Positions 51,301 through 64,000 of a DNA stretch of 64,000 bases are shown here, piece by piece. Position numbers and translations under genes: made by a program. The DNA comes from Trichoplusia ni. Taxonomy: Eukaryota > Arthropoda > Insecta > Lepidoptera > Noctuidae. The first letter of the stretch is position 1. Each line of letters begins with the position of its first letter. The notes under the pieces were generated by a model that searched no databases, was not told the origin of the DNA, and worked only from the letters and a program-made list of their open reading frames with translations. The stretch covers positions 7,936,001 through 8,000,000 of the forward strand of contig NC_039491.1 of the NCBI RefSeq assembly GCF_003590095.1, written 5' to 3'.

Positions 51301-54300
51301 TACGTATAAAACAATATTGATCGATAGCTGTAGCACGTGGTCCGCCACAAGGTTAATCGATCTATTTGTACAGCTTTTGAAGTTTAAATCAGATTATAAA
51401 AATAGGCTCTAATAACATTGATACGTCAAATAATATCGTACATTAAATACTGGTATAAGACATGGTGAGATCATATCGGTTATTGCCACATCTTGTACAA
51501 TTTCAGGCTGGTAATGTTGTGGAAGAGAGACACCGCTCTATATCGTCTATTACTTCTCGTTCCCACAATAGTCTTACCTACTTTCAATGGTGGTGGTAGA
51601 CACCCGTAAACTACTTTGTATGGAGTTTCTTTTGAGCCGGAGATAAAAAGTAGAAAAGGATGGAAAAATGGGAATTTTTAGCAGTCGGCTTCGAACTAGA
51701 TAGTATAAGATACATAAAAAATGTATTTTTAAATGCATTTGAATTAAATGTTCTAGTAAGGAATAAATACTGCAAACTAGTCTGATCAACATGAAGCATG
51801 GAATAGCACAGAGTCAGTCACATCGACTGGATTTCTTCATAAATGAAGATGAATAAGTATTGACGTAGTTTTTTACGTCACTGCGTTAGGCTTTAGCATT
51901 AAAAAATATATCCTCCTATTTCTAGGAACATTAAGCTGTCCATATTGATACCAGTAAATAAATGTTCATGTTTTCTAAATTTCGACCAATATGGGTATTG
52001 AACAATAAGTAGTAAAATTTCATCAAAAAATTGTCAAGCAACCTATTTAGTATTGCTGTGTAATATTTTTTTTTTTAAATGACGCTAGGCCCAAGCGCAA
52101 AAGGAACGACGTCTTTTTTATGACGCCTACAGGATCATTATGGAAATACCGAAACAAAATCATTCCGATGTTTATTTTCTTTAGAAATTCCGTATAAAAC
52201 ATACTTGATTAAGTTTTTTACTTATTTCTTCAGTATTTGGCATAATCAAAAACAAACCTAAATAAATTATGTTTGCGTCAATTCCCATTGAAAATAGAAA
52301 TAATCCGTATTGCTTATCGCAATAAGGCATCAATAGTCGTAAAATATTCGCTGCGAAATACCTTTTTGGAGACATGTGATTGACATTACACTGTCATTTA
52401 CCTATATTGGAACTTCAATTGTAATTTGAACCTTATACTGTAACATTTTGTACTAACTTGTCGGGTAAGTCCGGTGCCGGCGACGAGACGACGACGTCGC
52501 CCAGACGCACGTGCCTCTCGTAGTCCGTGTAGTGCGGCACCCCGCCGCCGACGCCCACCAGAAATACATACTCCACCTGTAGAAACAACGATCTGTTTAT
52601 AGTAAACGTATTAAACACGAGAAGTAGCATACCTGCCAAGATGCCAGAACTAATTGGAAAATATGATATGTTAACTCAATTTTTTTTTTAACATCGTAAT
52701 AGTAACGAAAACTGACTGAATCAGGCCAGTATATCAGTCTACACCTGTAGAGAGAAGACTATATATACTATCTATAGTATAAGGCAAAATTCATTTAAAA
52801 TAGACATCTTAGTAGTGGCTGTAAGATTTGTCACAAAATGAAAAAAATAAATAAACCCATAAATTGGCCTAGTTCTACCATAATAGGAGAAGGAATGCAA
52901 CTTACAAGCGGACACGAGATGCTTAATTTAATTACTATCTATAAAGAAAAAACTTGTTTGCCAATTTATTCTCAGAAGACATTTAAATTTTAAATACAGC
53001 AGGAAACATACCGATGATAAATTCCAATGCAGGCGAAACAATAAGTAGTCAATCGGATTCCAAACCAGATACTGCGGGGCATATGGCAACGGATTTATTT
53101 CAGTCTCGTTTCCATCGAGCTAATTTTGTCCTTACCGTAACCAAACAAACATACCGAACCCATGCAATCATTGCTATTTCACGCATGGATACAAAATAGA
53201 ACAAATTCAAGGCCATATCAACTATTATTTTAATGTTATTAATATTAGTACTGCACGTATGCTTATAATTATATAAACAAATTCATTCTTAGTCTCGGTA
53301 TCATTAAATATTCATGAAAATTCTGTAGCCTGTGGAATTTTAAATCTTTTGATAGTTTCCTATCGCTGGCTAGTAGTAGCTCTTTAATTTTTTTCGGATC
53401 TTAGATTTTACTAACTATGTACGTTGTGGCCAGCTTCTAGTCTGACTGATTCCACGGTTAACTTGACATCGACAACTCATTATACCGGGTTACAGCTGTC
53501 TGGTTTTCATGGTGACAGCCGAGATTTCAGGCTTAACTATTTATGTGGATTATGTCCACGGATTGTGTCGTTGGTGCGATAACATACTTCAAATTGGAAA
53601 GTACACGAATTCCTAAACACGTGTTATCCAGACACCCATCTATGTACATGATATGTATGTATATGCTATGTAAACACTGTTATCTAACCACAGCTGTTTG
53701 GATCATGAAGGTGGCGGTAACAAAAGCAACAGATAATAGAGATCAATAGTTTATGGAACTTAATCGATGAAACTACGTAATTACTGGATTAGATCATAAC
53801 AAAGGCCGTCCTTTACGAATATATGCGTAATTATTGAAGATCACAATTTTTGTCAAATACGAAATAGGCTTTTAAGAAAAGTCTCTTGGTTTCGGTTTCT
53901 ATAGGCGATTAAACACGACACACTATTCATTTGTTTTATTACTCAAAATTTGGAAAAGAGATTCCTTACTTATCACAAGAGAGCTTTCTGCCTGCACTCT
54001 GCAGTATCATGGGCTAAGCTTAAGAAAAGCTCAGCTACCCTCTTATCAGTGGCAAGTAAGTGTAGTATAAGTGGACAAGAACCCAGATGAAATAGTTCCG
54101 AATAACTTCACCTGGTGAAGACGGCGAGACTGTCACAGTTGGATAGATACGTGACACCATTCAGTAAATTACGATGCTGTCATGGTTACGTGTACAGATT
54201 ACTAAAGTCGACATTTAGGTGCCACTGTTGAATAATTCCTGAGCAAAAAGCTATAGGTGCAAATGAAATCATTCAGAATGACGATCAATGTTGCAAAACC

Positions 54301-56525
54301 AAACTTTTGATTAGGTAGGTTCATAGTTCAAATAAATGCACACCAAAAACGATATTTTACCTTGAGTAAGCAATTAAATATTCCATTCATTCCGACAGTT
54401 GACGACATTGGAAAATTCATTGTTGGGTAACAACAAGTCCATACACCACATTACGGCATTTATGAATGGGTTTACAAACTATTTACGAACAATTTTTAAT
54501 TAGTCATGAATAGCAATTTCAAAATATACCTAATAGTGTCTAAGCTTCAGCATGCGCCAAATTACTTCTTACAATAAACAAAATATATACTAAAACACGT
54601 TCTATAAGGTAAAGTAGATAAAGGTAAGGAAATAAACCCATGCAAAAGTTTGAAGGGGATGCGAAGCGCTGAAGTTCCAGGCAGATGTTTGGCTTATTTA
54701 CAATATGATAAGCATCACATATAAAAGACTGTAAATGACTTTTAAATATCGATATAAAGGAAGTCCTTAACACATTTAGTTTTTATTATGAAATCCGGAA
54801 CTGTCTCCGAAATTTAGGTTATTGCTAGTTCGACAGAACGCACTGGGTTATTCAAACCGCAGGACGTTTATGACGAATCAGTGCCCGAATGACAATACAT
54901 TTTCGTTTGATGCGTCTTTCTAAGGGCCGTCAACTTAACCCATTGATTCTTCCAGATTCTTATAAATCACTCAGCTCTTATAAGTCACATAGTTTTCTTT
55001 TAGTTTAGCATACTTTATATTTGTTACTAGTGAGGTGGAATTATTATTGTTTTTTTTTAATAAATGTGGACAACATCACATACATTGTTCTGAACCCAAA
55101 CTAAGTTGCTAAAGCACTTGTGTTATAAAATTCAGATACAACAAAGGTACCACAAACACCCAGACCCGAGACAATGTAGAAATGTGAATTTTTACATTGA
55201 CCCGACCGGGGATCGAACCCGGGACGTCAGAGCTAGCGACACCTTGAAACAGGTGCGTACGCCACTCGACCACGGAGGTCGTCAAGTATAGTTTTGTAGG
55301 AAGAAAACAAAGAAGCTTTGATGCCTGCCATGGCAGCGGATTGCCCGAAAGGGTTACCGTGGCCCCGGTACATGAAGGGCAAAGTAAGGAGCATGAGTGG
55401 GTTTTAGTCAGTAGAGTCTGACACTCCATTTCGCTCAAACTATAGCGGAAGGAGTCATTTGGTGCTTTCCCATCCGAAAAGGTGTATCTAGGAGAGAAGA
55501 TGGAAATGTTAGCCTAAAAAATATGTTTAAAAGCCGTAGTGTGTTATTGCAATTAATTTTGACAAATTCTCTTTAGCAATCATGTTTTTGAAAGACTCAA
55601 ACATGTATCACCCTAAATGATATTGTATAACCTTGATACAGTTAGTTTTATGTTGATTTTGCTATTGTGACAGTAGCCGAAACTAAGAGTAGTTTGGTCG
55701 CAACGGTTGATTAGACGCCAGCCAACATTCAACATCCATTGTTTTTACTAGGTGGGGCGAGGGCCGTAATGTGTTAAATGCCTCTATCAACATTGCGCGA
55801 AAGGTCAAAAGAGCTGTATGCGTTTGTTCTTAGTTGTGCCCGGGTCAGTTATGAGAATCAGAAGTTATCTTAAAATCAAGCAATGAGATCACAAGATTGT
55901 CAGGAAAACAAATCAAATAATAAGACAATAATTATCCGGAGGAACAAAACATTAGGTAATAAAAAAACTACTAGCTAAATTACAACAAAAAACCAAGCTT
56001 TTTAGCAAATCTTGGAAAAGTCCTATGTTGAGCGGTATACCATCAACATCATTAAAAGCCAATATTCGTCCACTGCTGTATATAGGCCTATCCAATTGCA
56101 CGACGATAAAATACCTGATCAAATTAAAAATCTACCAGTCCATAAATTCATTCATTCGTATGTCCTGTCATAGATAAAAAATAGCGTACTCAGTACTGTA
56201 CACCTACATATTTATAATATCTGCATTTAATGTTTACCTATGTTTTACGAATAATAAATGATTTGATTTAATTTTGACATCCAGATTTATCGTCGGCTGC
56301 TCACATCCACCTCCGTTGATTTATTATTATATTTATTTATTTTTATTTCAATTGTTAACAAATAAGTATTTCATAGACCACTAACCTTTTGGAAAATTCC
56401 TAATAATCTTGTAGTGGTGTTGCCAGCTGCGGTCATCGCTTCTCTTGTTCGTCCAACAGACGGTAGTTTAGTGGTAACGACTCTGTGGTTACCTATCGTA
56501 CCCAGTGTGTACACGTTTGATTCCC
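45333..56525 (-). CDS. Nucleoside-phosphorylase-superfamily protein (5' end missing)
   Basis: Six minus-strand exons join in phase into at least 281 codons: 56525-56386, 52576-52458, 47984-47830, 47102-46973, 45948-45761, 45448-45333. NVYTLGTIGNHRVVTTKLP at the visible start, VFLVGVGGGVPHYTDYERHV with RLGDVVVS, and the final RGISDYRDGTRGKAWQP are the pattern of the purine/uridine phosphorylase fold (Gly-rich phosphate site, then substrate-site region). That family cleaves nucleosides with phosphate. Whether this member does so is not shown, and many eukaryotic relatives are uncharacterised. The upstream exon or exons, which must end in phase 1, were not found and may lie beyond the galectin-like genes. 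Exons are GC-rich in AT-rich introns. Intron 1 holds a SINE and a LINE tail. Confidence 0.82.
55083..55282 (-). mobile_element. tRNA-derived SINE copy 2
   Basis: Reverse-strand copy of the SINE at 24181-24360. It carries the A-box TGGTCGAGTGGCG and an intact B-box GGTTCGATCCC, followed by the same body and 3' end. It lies in an intron of the phosphorylase-like gene, in the same sense as that gene. It is not a tRNA gene, since the 5' half does not fold as one. Confidence 0.8.
55283..55500 (+). mobile_element. LINE 3' UTR fragment
   Basis: Contains TTTAGTCAGTAGAGTCTGAC followed by a GGAAGGAGTCATTTGG-like word. This resembles the end of the R1-like LINE at about 16335-16400 (TTCAGTAAAAGTCTGACACT, then GGGAGTGAGTGTCC). 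No coding part is left, and it abuts the SINE at 55282. Confidence 0.5.
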
Positions 56526-57186
56526 CTGTAAAAAATGACACCAGTTAATACGTTTGATTTCAAAATAATTGTTTTTTAATTAACTGAGCCCTATAAACTT
56601 TAGCAATTAATCAATAATGGAGATATCAATTAAAAAAGGCATATTTCTTTTAAGTTCATATTTTGTGTAATAACAAAAATATATTTAATATATATTTGCT
56701 TTGCATTTTCTCAGACCCTTAAGTAAGTTAACCAATTTAAAAAACCCAAGACAAAAATAACAACGATAAGCATTTATCCACACATTATTTATAACAAAAC
56801 AAATATGAATGAACATATAGCACGTGACTGTCATCTTCCAGGACAATTTTATCCTAGGTCCCGGTATTATAGGGAAGTCCCCAATAAGGATAGTAATATA
56901 GTAACAAATTATTACAACAAATCCATATAAGCACGTTCATTTGCGTGACGTACGAAAAATGATTCATAAAGTCGGTTAAATAAAAGGATCATCGGATTCA
57001 TTCATTAGTGTCAATCAACTGCAAATTGGTATAGTCCTATTGGGACTACCAATAATAATATATTAATTACTAATTAATTAATTGTGCAGTTAAACTATCA
57101 CCTTAGTTGACGTTTGCGTGTCATAACATACACAAGTCTGGATTGCATTTATTTTTGTGTGGACAGTGTTAATTTCTTTAACAAAA

Positions 57187-58293
57187 ATGGAGTTTGTTTT
57201 GTGTTTAATTGTGCTTGCGATACCTTATAATCAAGGTGCAGCACTTCCAGCCAGTGACCTCGAACTTATAACAAAGAATGAGTAAGTACCAATGATAACA
57301 CACATTTTAGAAGTAATTTTAATAATAAGATGTCTTCAATACGTGATTTTTAAATGAACTTTGCATTTATTGAATTAAAATGCGATTTAAATCAGTTTGT
57401 TTACCATTTTTTTATTTAAAAATAATATTATTTTTCAGTTTGTCCAGTTCGAGTGAATTGTCTCCAAGGATCTCTGATGGTGGCACCGTATTCCAGATGC
57501 CTACAACTATTCAACCGGACCTCGTAATCACTATACTTGGAAGTCTTAACACAAAGGACGAATCGTAAGTTACAGATAAATTAAACGGTTTTATTTTAGA
57601 AAAAAATATTCATATTCCAGTTTTAAGTATACTAGTTCTAAATTACCAATTACTTTTCGCAGGTTTACTGTGGTTTTGCCTTCGACAAGTGGAAGTGAGG
57701 ATTGCCAGATTCAATTCTTTTTTGAAAATAAAACTATTGTAATGTCACCAGCTGGTTCTATTCAAGAACCGGCTTCATACTGCATGAATCTCTCCGATAC
57801 AGGTAAGCATTTTTTTTTTGTTTAGTTGCCCAACATTACTTAATTTTGTTTAATATAAGTATAAAATTCTCGTGTCACGGTGTACAGAATTGAACTCCTC
57901 CGAAACGACTCGACCCATTTTTATGAAATTTTGTGTACACATTCGAAAGGTCTGACATTTTTTTATTCGCTAAACTCTATTTTATTCCACAACAACGTTT
58001 TCTGGAACAGCTAGTATTCTATAATACAAATATTCTCATCGTCATTTAATACAACTAGGTACTTATAAAAACTTTCATTTTCAGTGCAACATAACTTCAC
58101 CTTGAAATTAAATGCGCGAGTTAGCGTAGCAGGAGTGAAATCACTGGGCATGGTTTTCGAAGGCGACGACTACGACGAGAGCCCATACCTCACGTGTGTT
58201 ATCAATGACTTTCAAGACATCAAACAGATAATCATGAAGGAAGGTGTAGCGAATATACACAGCCTGAAGTTCGAATTTGAGCAAAACCATTAG
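57187..58293 (+). CDS. Secreted galectin-fold-like protein 1
   Basis: Predicted 189-aa protein from exons 57187-57281, 57439-57564, 57663-57802, 58085-58293 (phases 2, 2, 1). It starts with a clear signal peptide (FVLCLIVLAI core), so it should be secreted. The rest is beta-rich. Its strand pattern, including a last strand NIHSLKFEF, resembles a galectin carbohydrate domain, but the key sugar-binding residues of galectins (H-NPR and W-E-R) are missing. It has the same intron phases and the same order of segments as the gene at 61169-63275, so the two are paralogues. A likely poly(A) signal is AATAAA at 58909. Function unknown: it may bind another ligand or be a decoy or structural protein. 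Confidence 0.72.
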
Positions 58294-61168
58294 AAACACA
58301 TTACGTATATCGTTCCATCATTTATAAGTATAGTCACTTTATTGTGACGATAACGACACTAATTAGTTAATTAAGGTTAAAATACCTTACTGGTCATATT
58401 AGACAGGTATTATGTCATTAGTATGCTTCGTATTTATTCCATTTTTGTAAATTTTAATAATTCCAATGTGTAAAATCTCAGTATTAACGATGTAGGTGAT
58501 TCTCAGTCAATTTAGTTTAGGAGAAAATTGTACAAATTAGGTATAAGAAGTAGTTAATACCTGTGATGTGTTCGTAAATTTAGTTGTAGTTTCTAATGAT
58601 GCTCAAATATGTTTAAAATTATTTCATTATTATTTTGTATTCTAGTCAAAAAACTATATTCACGGCTGGTTCCGCGATAGTTTTGTAATCAAATTTGTGT
58701 CAATTATATAAATGATATTATTGTAATCGTAGTTTAATTTAATTTATTGCAATTGTATCTAATGGAAATCTGATATTGATATGCAGAAGTAAAAACTTAG
58801 AACATCTTTTAGAGACTTCCTCAGTTTTGTGACACTCATGTAGCGTTAAAAAGGATTAATAGAATTTATATAAACGATAATCCTAAGATTTTTCATTTGA
58901 CAAAATATAATAAATATTGCATTAATACTCATGGTTTTATTTTCAAAAATAAAAATAATGCATAAAATGTAGTCACTAAATAAGTAATAATTCATTGTGA
59001 ACAGGTAATTTAAATGAAATTCACAAGGTTTTCTAAGTAACTGTATTTAAGAGACAAATGTAATAAATAAGGATAATTAGAACAATTTTATTGATGGAAC
59101 ATTGCAAATCACATCACAAAATTCAAAGATTCTACACACATACCTGTTTACAAGATGAATATCAAAATTATAAAAGGCGCTGAACAAAATAATATGAAAC
59201 TTAGTAGAATGATTAGAATGGACTTATGAATCGAAGGATTTTTTTATTTTTTATAAACCTTTATACTGAACTTGAAGTTAAGTGGTTTGAGGCTATTTAA
59301 ACCTTATCTCTAAGAATAAAGCGACTTTAGTATACGAAGGTGGTACACCCAAAACGTTTAACGATACCAGAAAATCAGGGCATCTATTGATAAAAATACT
59401 GGTTTGTTTTACCTAATTGAATTACATGCCCTATTCCAATCTTATAATTAAAAAAAACTAGTTGCATTATCTGAGATCGTTTTACCTGGCCGTAACTTTG
59501 TACATTTTTAAAACAGTGAACAATACGGACCGTAAACGAGTCGTTCATAATATACTCGGAATTCTTGATAACTATATCTGCAAGTAACAACCACAGGAGT
59601 GCCGTTGGTTTATTTCGAGTTCGAAAGATAAAAGAAAGATAATGATAATAGCTTACTTTCCCGTACTTCTATGCAATGATTATAACATTGTAAATACTGG
59701 AATGTATCTAGTAATTCCACATAATACTAATAATTAAAACAGACCAGACCTTTCTCGAGTGGGTCTGACTATAGAAGATGCCGAGGTACATAACAAATGT
59801 GATCCTTCTTGAACTATTGTGAAACACTTCTATAGCACACAATATGTTTTTTCTATTATTATTTCTTTTGGATTATTCAAGGACAAGGATCACACCTAGA
59901 AGGATCACTAAAATCCAAGTGAAATCTCCAAATCAATTCGTAAAAAAATGTATAATGGAACATTCTACTGCCTTTTTCAAGGTGGGCGAAACCATGAAGA
60001 ATCGCATTGATTTCTAAGCCCACAACAGTATACCAAAAAAGAGAATTTTAGACGGAATTATCTATCAAGCTGTTTAGGCTCGTAAAACTCGTTTAAAAAC
60101 CTGAGAAACATGGCGTTATGAGACTATTCATGGGTTTGATTGTTTTATAGGACGCCTACACTGTAAAGTATTTGACATCGACATGACTATAGAAGGTTTA
60201 TTCAAACGACTCTACTAAGAGGCTGGGCCTCCTTAATTTCGTACTTTACCGTGATATGTATTACTATAGGTAAAGTACTATGATAATATTGATAAAACTT
60301 CATTTATTATAATATGCAGATAGGAACCTCATTATAACTAATGTTGGTCGAACATAATTATATTAATTAAATGAAAAAAGCTAGATAGTATGTTTGATTC
60401 AAGTTATTTGTAGTTCTATTACAACGTGAACCATCCATGTAAATTTGAAATGCAAATTCTTTAATTGAAAATTGATTTAGCGATGATAATGATTGTTACT
60501 TGCTATACGATTGTTAAGAAAAGTCATGATTAGGTATCTAAGAAGTATTTATAAACATCAAAACAATATAAAAAAGCTACGTTTCTTTTCCCTCTAAAGT
60601 TTATTACCCAGATTTGAATCATCTTAATTAAACTTTAAGATACCTATAGGACATATATTTAAAGAATTTATGAGGTAGGTAACAATATCCTGGGTTGGAC
60701 AATATTTAAGTGGCGAGATAATGATAAATCATCAATTCTCAAGTCTAACGCATCAGTAGTAACATCTAACACCTAAGTATTTAAATCCACGTGCCGATGT
60801 TGTCGATACTGTTATAAAATGTAAGTAGCGAACACCCTAACCGGTTTTCACACAGCATCTGCTCCCGGCGCTACACGTTTTCTTTAATACATAAGTGAGT
60901 GAATGTGTTAAAACAGAAAACAAGCTGCAGTATAAAGTGAAATGTCGAGGCGAACCTACGTGTCGCTACAGTGACGTAGCGTAGTGCTCGGCAATTTCGA
61001 GGTCGGTGGTATCAGTGCCTGCCTGTGTGTTTGTTTTCATCATTGCGTCATCGTAAAACGACTTCAATCTCAGATTGATCTTTAGCAGTCAGAGTCACGA
61101 TCAAATACAGATGGTTGTGTACGTTTGAGACGTGTAAGAAAATTGTTGTGTGCCAAAAATAATCGAAG
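58294..61168. other. Spacer between galectin-like genes
   Basis: 2.9 kb. The first 600 bp are probably the 3' UTR of galectin-like 1 (AATAAA at 58909). The last few hundred bases (about 60850-61168) are less AT-rich and should contain the promoter of galectin-like 2 and perhaps the 5' end of the minus-strand phosphorylase-like gene. No coding exon is supported. Confidence 0.45.
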
Positions 61169-63275
61169 ATGTTGAAATCGTGTTGGGATTGCCTAGTCGG
61201 GTATGACTTAATGAGGTATTTAGTTTTATGTCGTTGTGTGGGGCTAATTCTGAATATCTATTCACAATTGACCGTAGGACCCATGAACGTGACGAAAATT
61301 CACGGACGCAACTTTTATTTGTCAATGTCAAATATTTTAAACGTCATAAAATTTGGACACAAACAAACGTCAAAACAAATTGGCTAACAAAAACGGATAG
61401 GTAGAGTTTTAAACAATAAATAGTAAATACGTACTAAAAATAATAAAAACAATGTTTCATGTGTACGTTAATCGGTAATCAGAAATCATAGATATGAAAA
61501 AGTGCAAGCGGGCTGTAGAATTCAATCGCGTCCTGCCGTAAAGGAGCGTATAGGTTATGAAATAAATACATTGTGTACATTGAATGTATAGTGTTCTAAA
61601 TGAATTGAAGTGACTAACGTATGTGTTATTTAATATACCAGGGAGGGGACGCGGTCAGAGGAACCATACAGCGTTCAGCTAAACGGGAACGTAAGTCGAG
61701 CACCTCCTTGGCCTAGACCGCGATCGAGCAACGAAAAAATGTTTCTAATACCAAAACAGTTAGATGTAGAAGACAAAATTATTATCAGCTGCCGATTACG
61801 GGATGACCCATCAGAGTAAGTACTATTAATGTAGTATATTTTATCATAAAATTGATTGCATGTTTAGAAAACTAAAATTAAATCATTATGGTTATTGTCT
61901 ATACAGCATTTCAGTGAACCTCATCTTAAGACATAAACCTTTACAAATGATGATGTTACATAAATAATCTTACCTTAGCTATTAGTGATGGTTAAGTTAT
62001 TTTTAGCTATGATTCATAATTGAAAGAATATTCTTGTGTAAATAAATTTTGTGTGAGCTGGTATGGCAATCCACTATACAACTTATTTTCGCTGCATTTA
62101 TTCATGGAAGAAGTAGATCCCAAACTATGCTAATAGGGCAATTGCATCCCTTTTTCAGTTACTGCTATCTAGTTTTTTCTTTAACTTATTGGCTATAATT
62201 CTTCAAAGATAACCTTTCATTTCTGTTAATTCTTCCACCTACAGATTCAAAATTGGATTAGCAACGGGATATGACCAACCTGACTATAACAACCTTGCTT
62301 GTCAATTTGAGATGTTGTTAAAAGAACAAGATAAATACACCGTAAGAATTATAAGTAATGGACAATATAATGATCAATTTGGAGGGCCTGCATCTGAAGT
62401 TTATGGAGGTAACAAAAGTATGTAAAATTAATTAGATAGTAAGCATGGAGGGCAATGACTTGGTAGCTATGGTAACTACAGGGAATCGGTAAATTTCTTC
62501 TTTTACTGGTACATTCTTGTCATCAATGTCTACTTCTTTATATTTATTACTCATCATAACTTGCTTTGAAATGTTATCACACTTGGTATCATATAGTTTT
62601 AACATTAATTACTTACATTCATGGGACAACTTGTAAACCTTTTTTATGTTGATTTTTCCTCTATTATTAATTGATGTTTAATTGTAAATTTTTGTAACAA
62701 AGCTCCTATGTTTTTAACTCCTACATTATAAATTTTTGACTAGTCATTCCATCAAGTTCGAATTTAAAACTTTGCACTTGCTCATTTCATTGGGGGCATT
62801 TCAAGTCAAAATATAACATATGACACATATATAAGCACTTTGACTCTCTAACATTATTAAAATAATTTATAAAATTGATTTAGTAGTTGACAATACCTTA
62901 CAAAGTCAGAATCTTATCCCTATGTAATATTAGTATAGCTAGGTTGGATGTTCACTATCCTCATGAAATACAACTGTAAAAGTTTAAAATTTCAGTTTTT
63001 GCAAAAGAGTTTTGATCTTTTGGTTAACATCGGTAGTACTGAACTATTTATTTGACCTATAAAAAACAAATAAGGTTTTTTTTTTGTTTTCAGATACATT
63101 TTTCAGAATGGAGTTCCAAATTAGAAACAGAAATCAGATGGATATATTTGTAGAAGAATCCCACATAACATCAATTAATTTGATGCACAGTTTAGAAAGC
63201 ATTAGATTCTTAACCGTGAATGGTGATATTGATAGAGTAGTAAGTCTTAATTTTGAATTTGGGCCATCATCCTAA
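61169..63275 (+). CDS. Galectin-fold-like protein 2
   Basis: Predicted 188-aa protein from exons 61169-61215, 61642-61815, 62245-62408, 63094-63275 (phases 2, 2, 1). The last exon reads like a galectin C-terminal half: FFRMEFQIRNRNQMDIFVEE, then LESIRFLTVNGDI and VVSLNFEF. The usual H-NPR and WG-E-R sites are not present (the matching region has CQFEMLL and FGGPASE), so ordinary beta-galactoside binding is unlikely. The first exon (MLKSCWDCLVGYDLMR) is inferred from phase alone. It is not a strong signal peptide, so the protein may be cytosolic, as classic galectins are. AATAAA at 63648 is a fair poly(A) signal. The alternative is a first in-frame ATG inside exon 2. Confidence 0.72.
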
Positions 63276-64000
63276 ATAATGAGAAATAACTGATTAAAAA
63301 ATAATGTTTGTTAGAGCTAGTTTCTAACATTATGCAAAAATGTATTAATAATCTGTCCATATTTATATTATTTCGAATAGATTATACTTAAGTTGTATTT
63401 ATAAGTAAAAAGAACAGAAACAATTTTAGTGTCAGTATTACATACCTATTATCGTTTATCATAAGTTAGACCTTCAAACAATGATTGACTACATGATTAT
63501 AATTTCCTACTTAAGCATTTAGTAACTAGTACCATCTTACAATTAGTAAGTACTTACAGATAGTTTGTTGTTATTGTAATAACCTTTTGTATTAAATTTA
63601 AGTACATATTTGTATGTACAAAAAAAGCATTTATTTTATTATTATGGAATAAAGCACAAAGTAGATATGTGAATTATGGAGTTTGAAGTATCTATTAACA
63701 TTATTTTGATGCTGAATCCACATTTTATAGATAAACCTACTTATATCTAATTCATAGTCACTATCCCACCATAGGTTTAAACATTTCATTATATTATGTA
63801 TCTTTGTTGTGCGCTATATAGTTATTGTGTTCATTTTGGAGCCATATATTGTTATTAATGTGTGTGCATCACGAAAACCCTTGCTTTGGCACGTGTTTAA
63901 GAATATGACTTGGTTACATGCATTACACGTCTTTTCAAGTTATTATGAGTTTTTATTTTTACCTTTCAATTATAATAATTTAGTTACAAGCTTGTTCACT
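63276..64000 (+). other. 3' UTR and downstream flank of galectin-like 2
   Basis: AT-rich. It is probably 3' UTR up to about 63670, after AATAAA at 63648-63653. Nothing else can be supported to the window end. Confidence 0.5.

Noticed and set aside
1..64000. CRISPR array, operon or bacterial features
   Set aside because: Spliced genes, insect families and retroelements throughout; no regularly spaced repeats.

Overview
The window is nuclear DNA of a moth or butterfly (Lepidoptera; the repeats suggest a noctuid-like moth, which is an inference). It is AT-rich, its genes are split by short GT-AG introns, and it carries insect odorant receptors, arylsulfatase B-type sulfatases, housekeeping genes and many dead retroelements. 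I rebuilt ten protein-coding genes by hand from splice sites, reading frame and intron phase. Nine have a complete reading frame and one lacks its 5' end.

Left part (about 1-31 kb): two odorant receptor genes (3613-5605 plus strand; 18762-20853 minus strand) interleaved with two arylsulfatase B genes (9125-13542 plus strand; 22258-30872 minus strand). Each pair is paralogous and keeps the same intron phases, with mostly the same exon lengths, but the members face opposite ways, so the order is OR>, ARS>, <OR, <ARS. A block of about 79 bp lies upstream of both receptors and is about 90% identical. The spaces between genes and the large introns hold a 5'-truncated R1-like LINE with a perfect 12-bp target-site duplication, a tRNA-derived SINE, LINE tails and hairpins.

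Middle part (about 31-37 kb): no gene seen. It holds decayed LINE fragments (one with a broken reverse-transcriptase C-terminal region, one an RTE-type C-terminus) and a dispersed repeat with a CAAA tail.

Right part (37-64 kb): a compact housekeeping cluster of inositol polyphosphate 1-phosphatase (plus), an RBMX2/Ist3-like spliceosomal RRM protein (minus, tail-to-tail with the phosphatase) and TAF13 (plus, head-to-head with RBMX2 across about 530 bp that includes a 26-bp perfect palindrome). Next come a large minus-strand gene for a nucleoside-phosphorylase-superfamily protein (exons spread over at least 11 kb, 5' end not found) and two small plus-strand genes, 189 and 188 codons, that share all three intron phases and look like divergent galectin-fold proteins without the usual sugar-binding residues.

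Working links: the receptors would act in olfactory neuron membranes with Orco, the sulfatases in lysosomes or secretion, and INPP1, RBMX2 and TAF13 in inositol recycling, splicing and TFIID. Nothing in the sequence shows that the receptors and sulfatases act together. Their interleaving, the duplicated upstream block and the galectin-like pair are the most interesting points.
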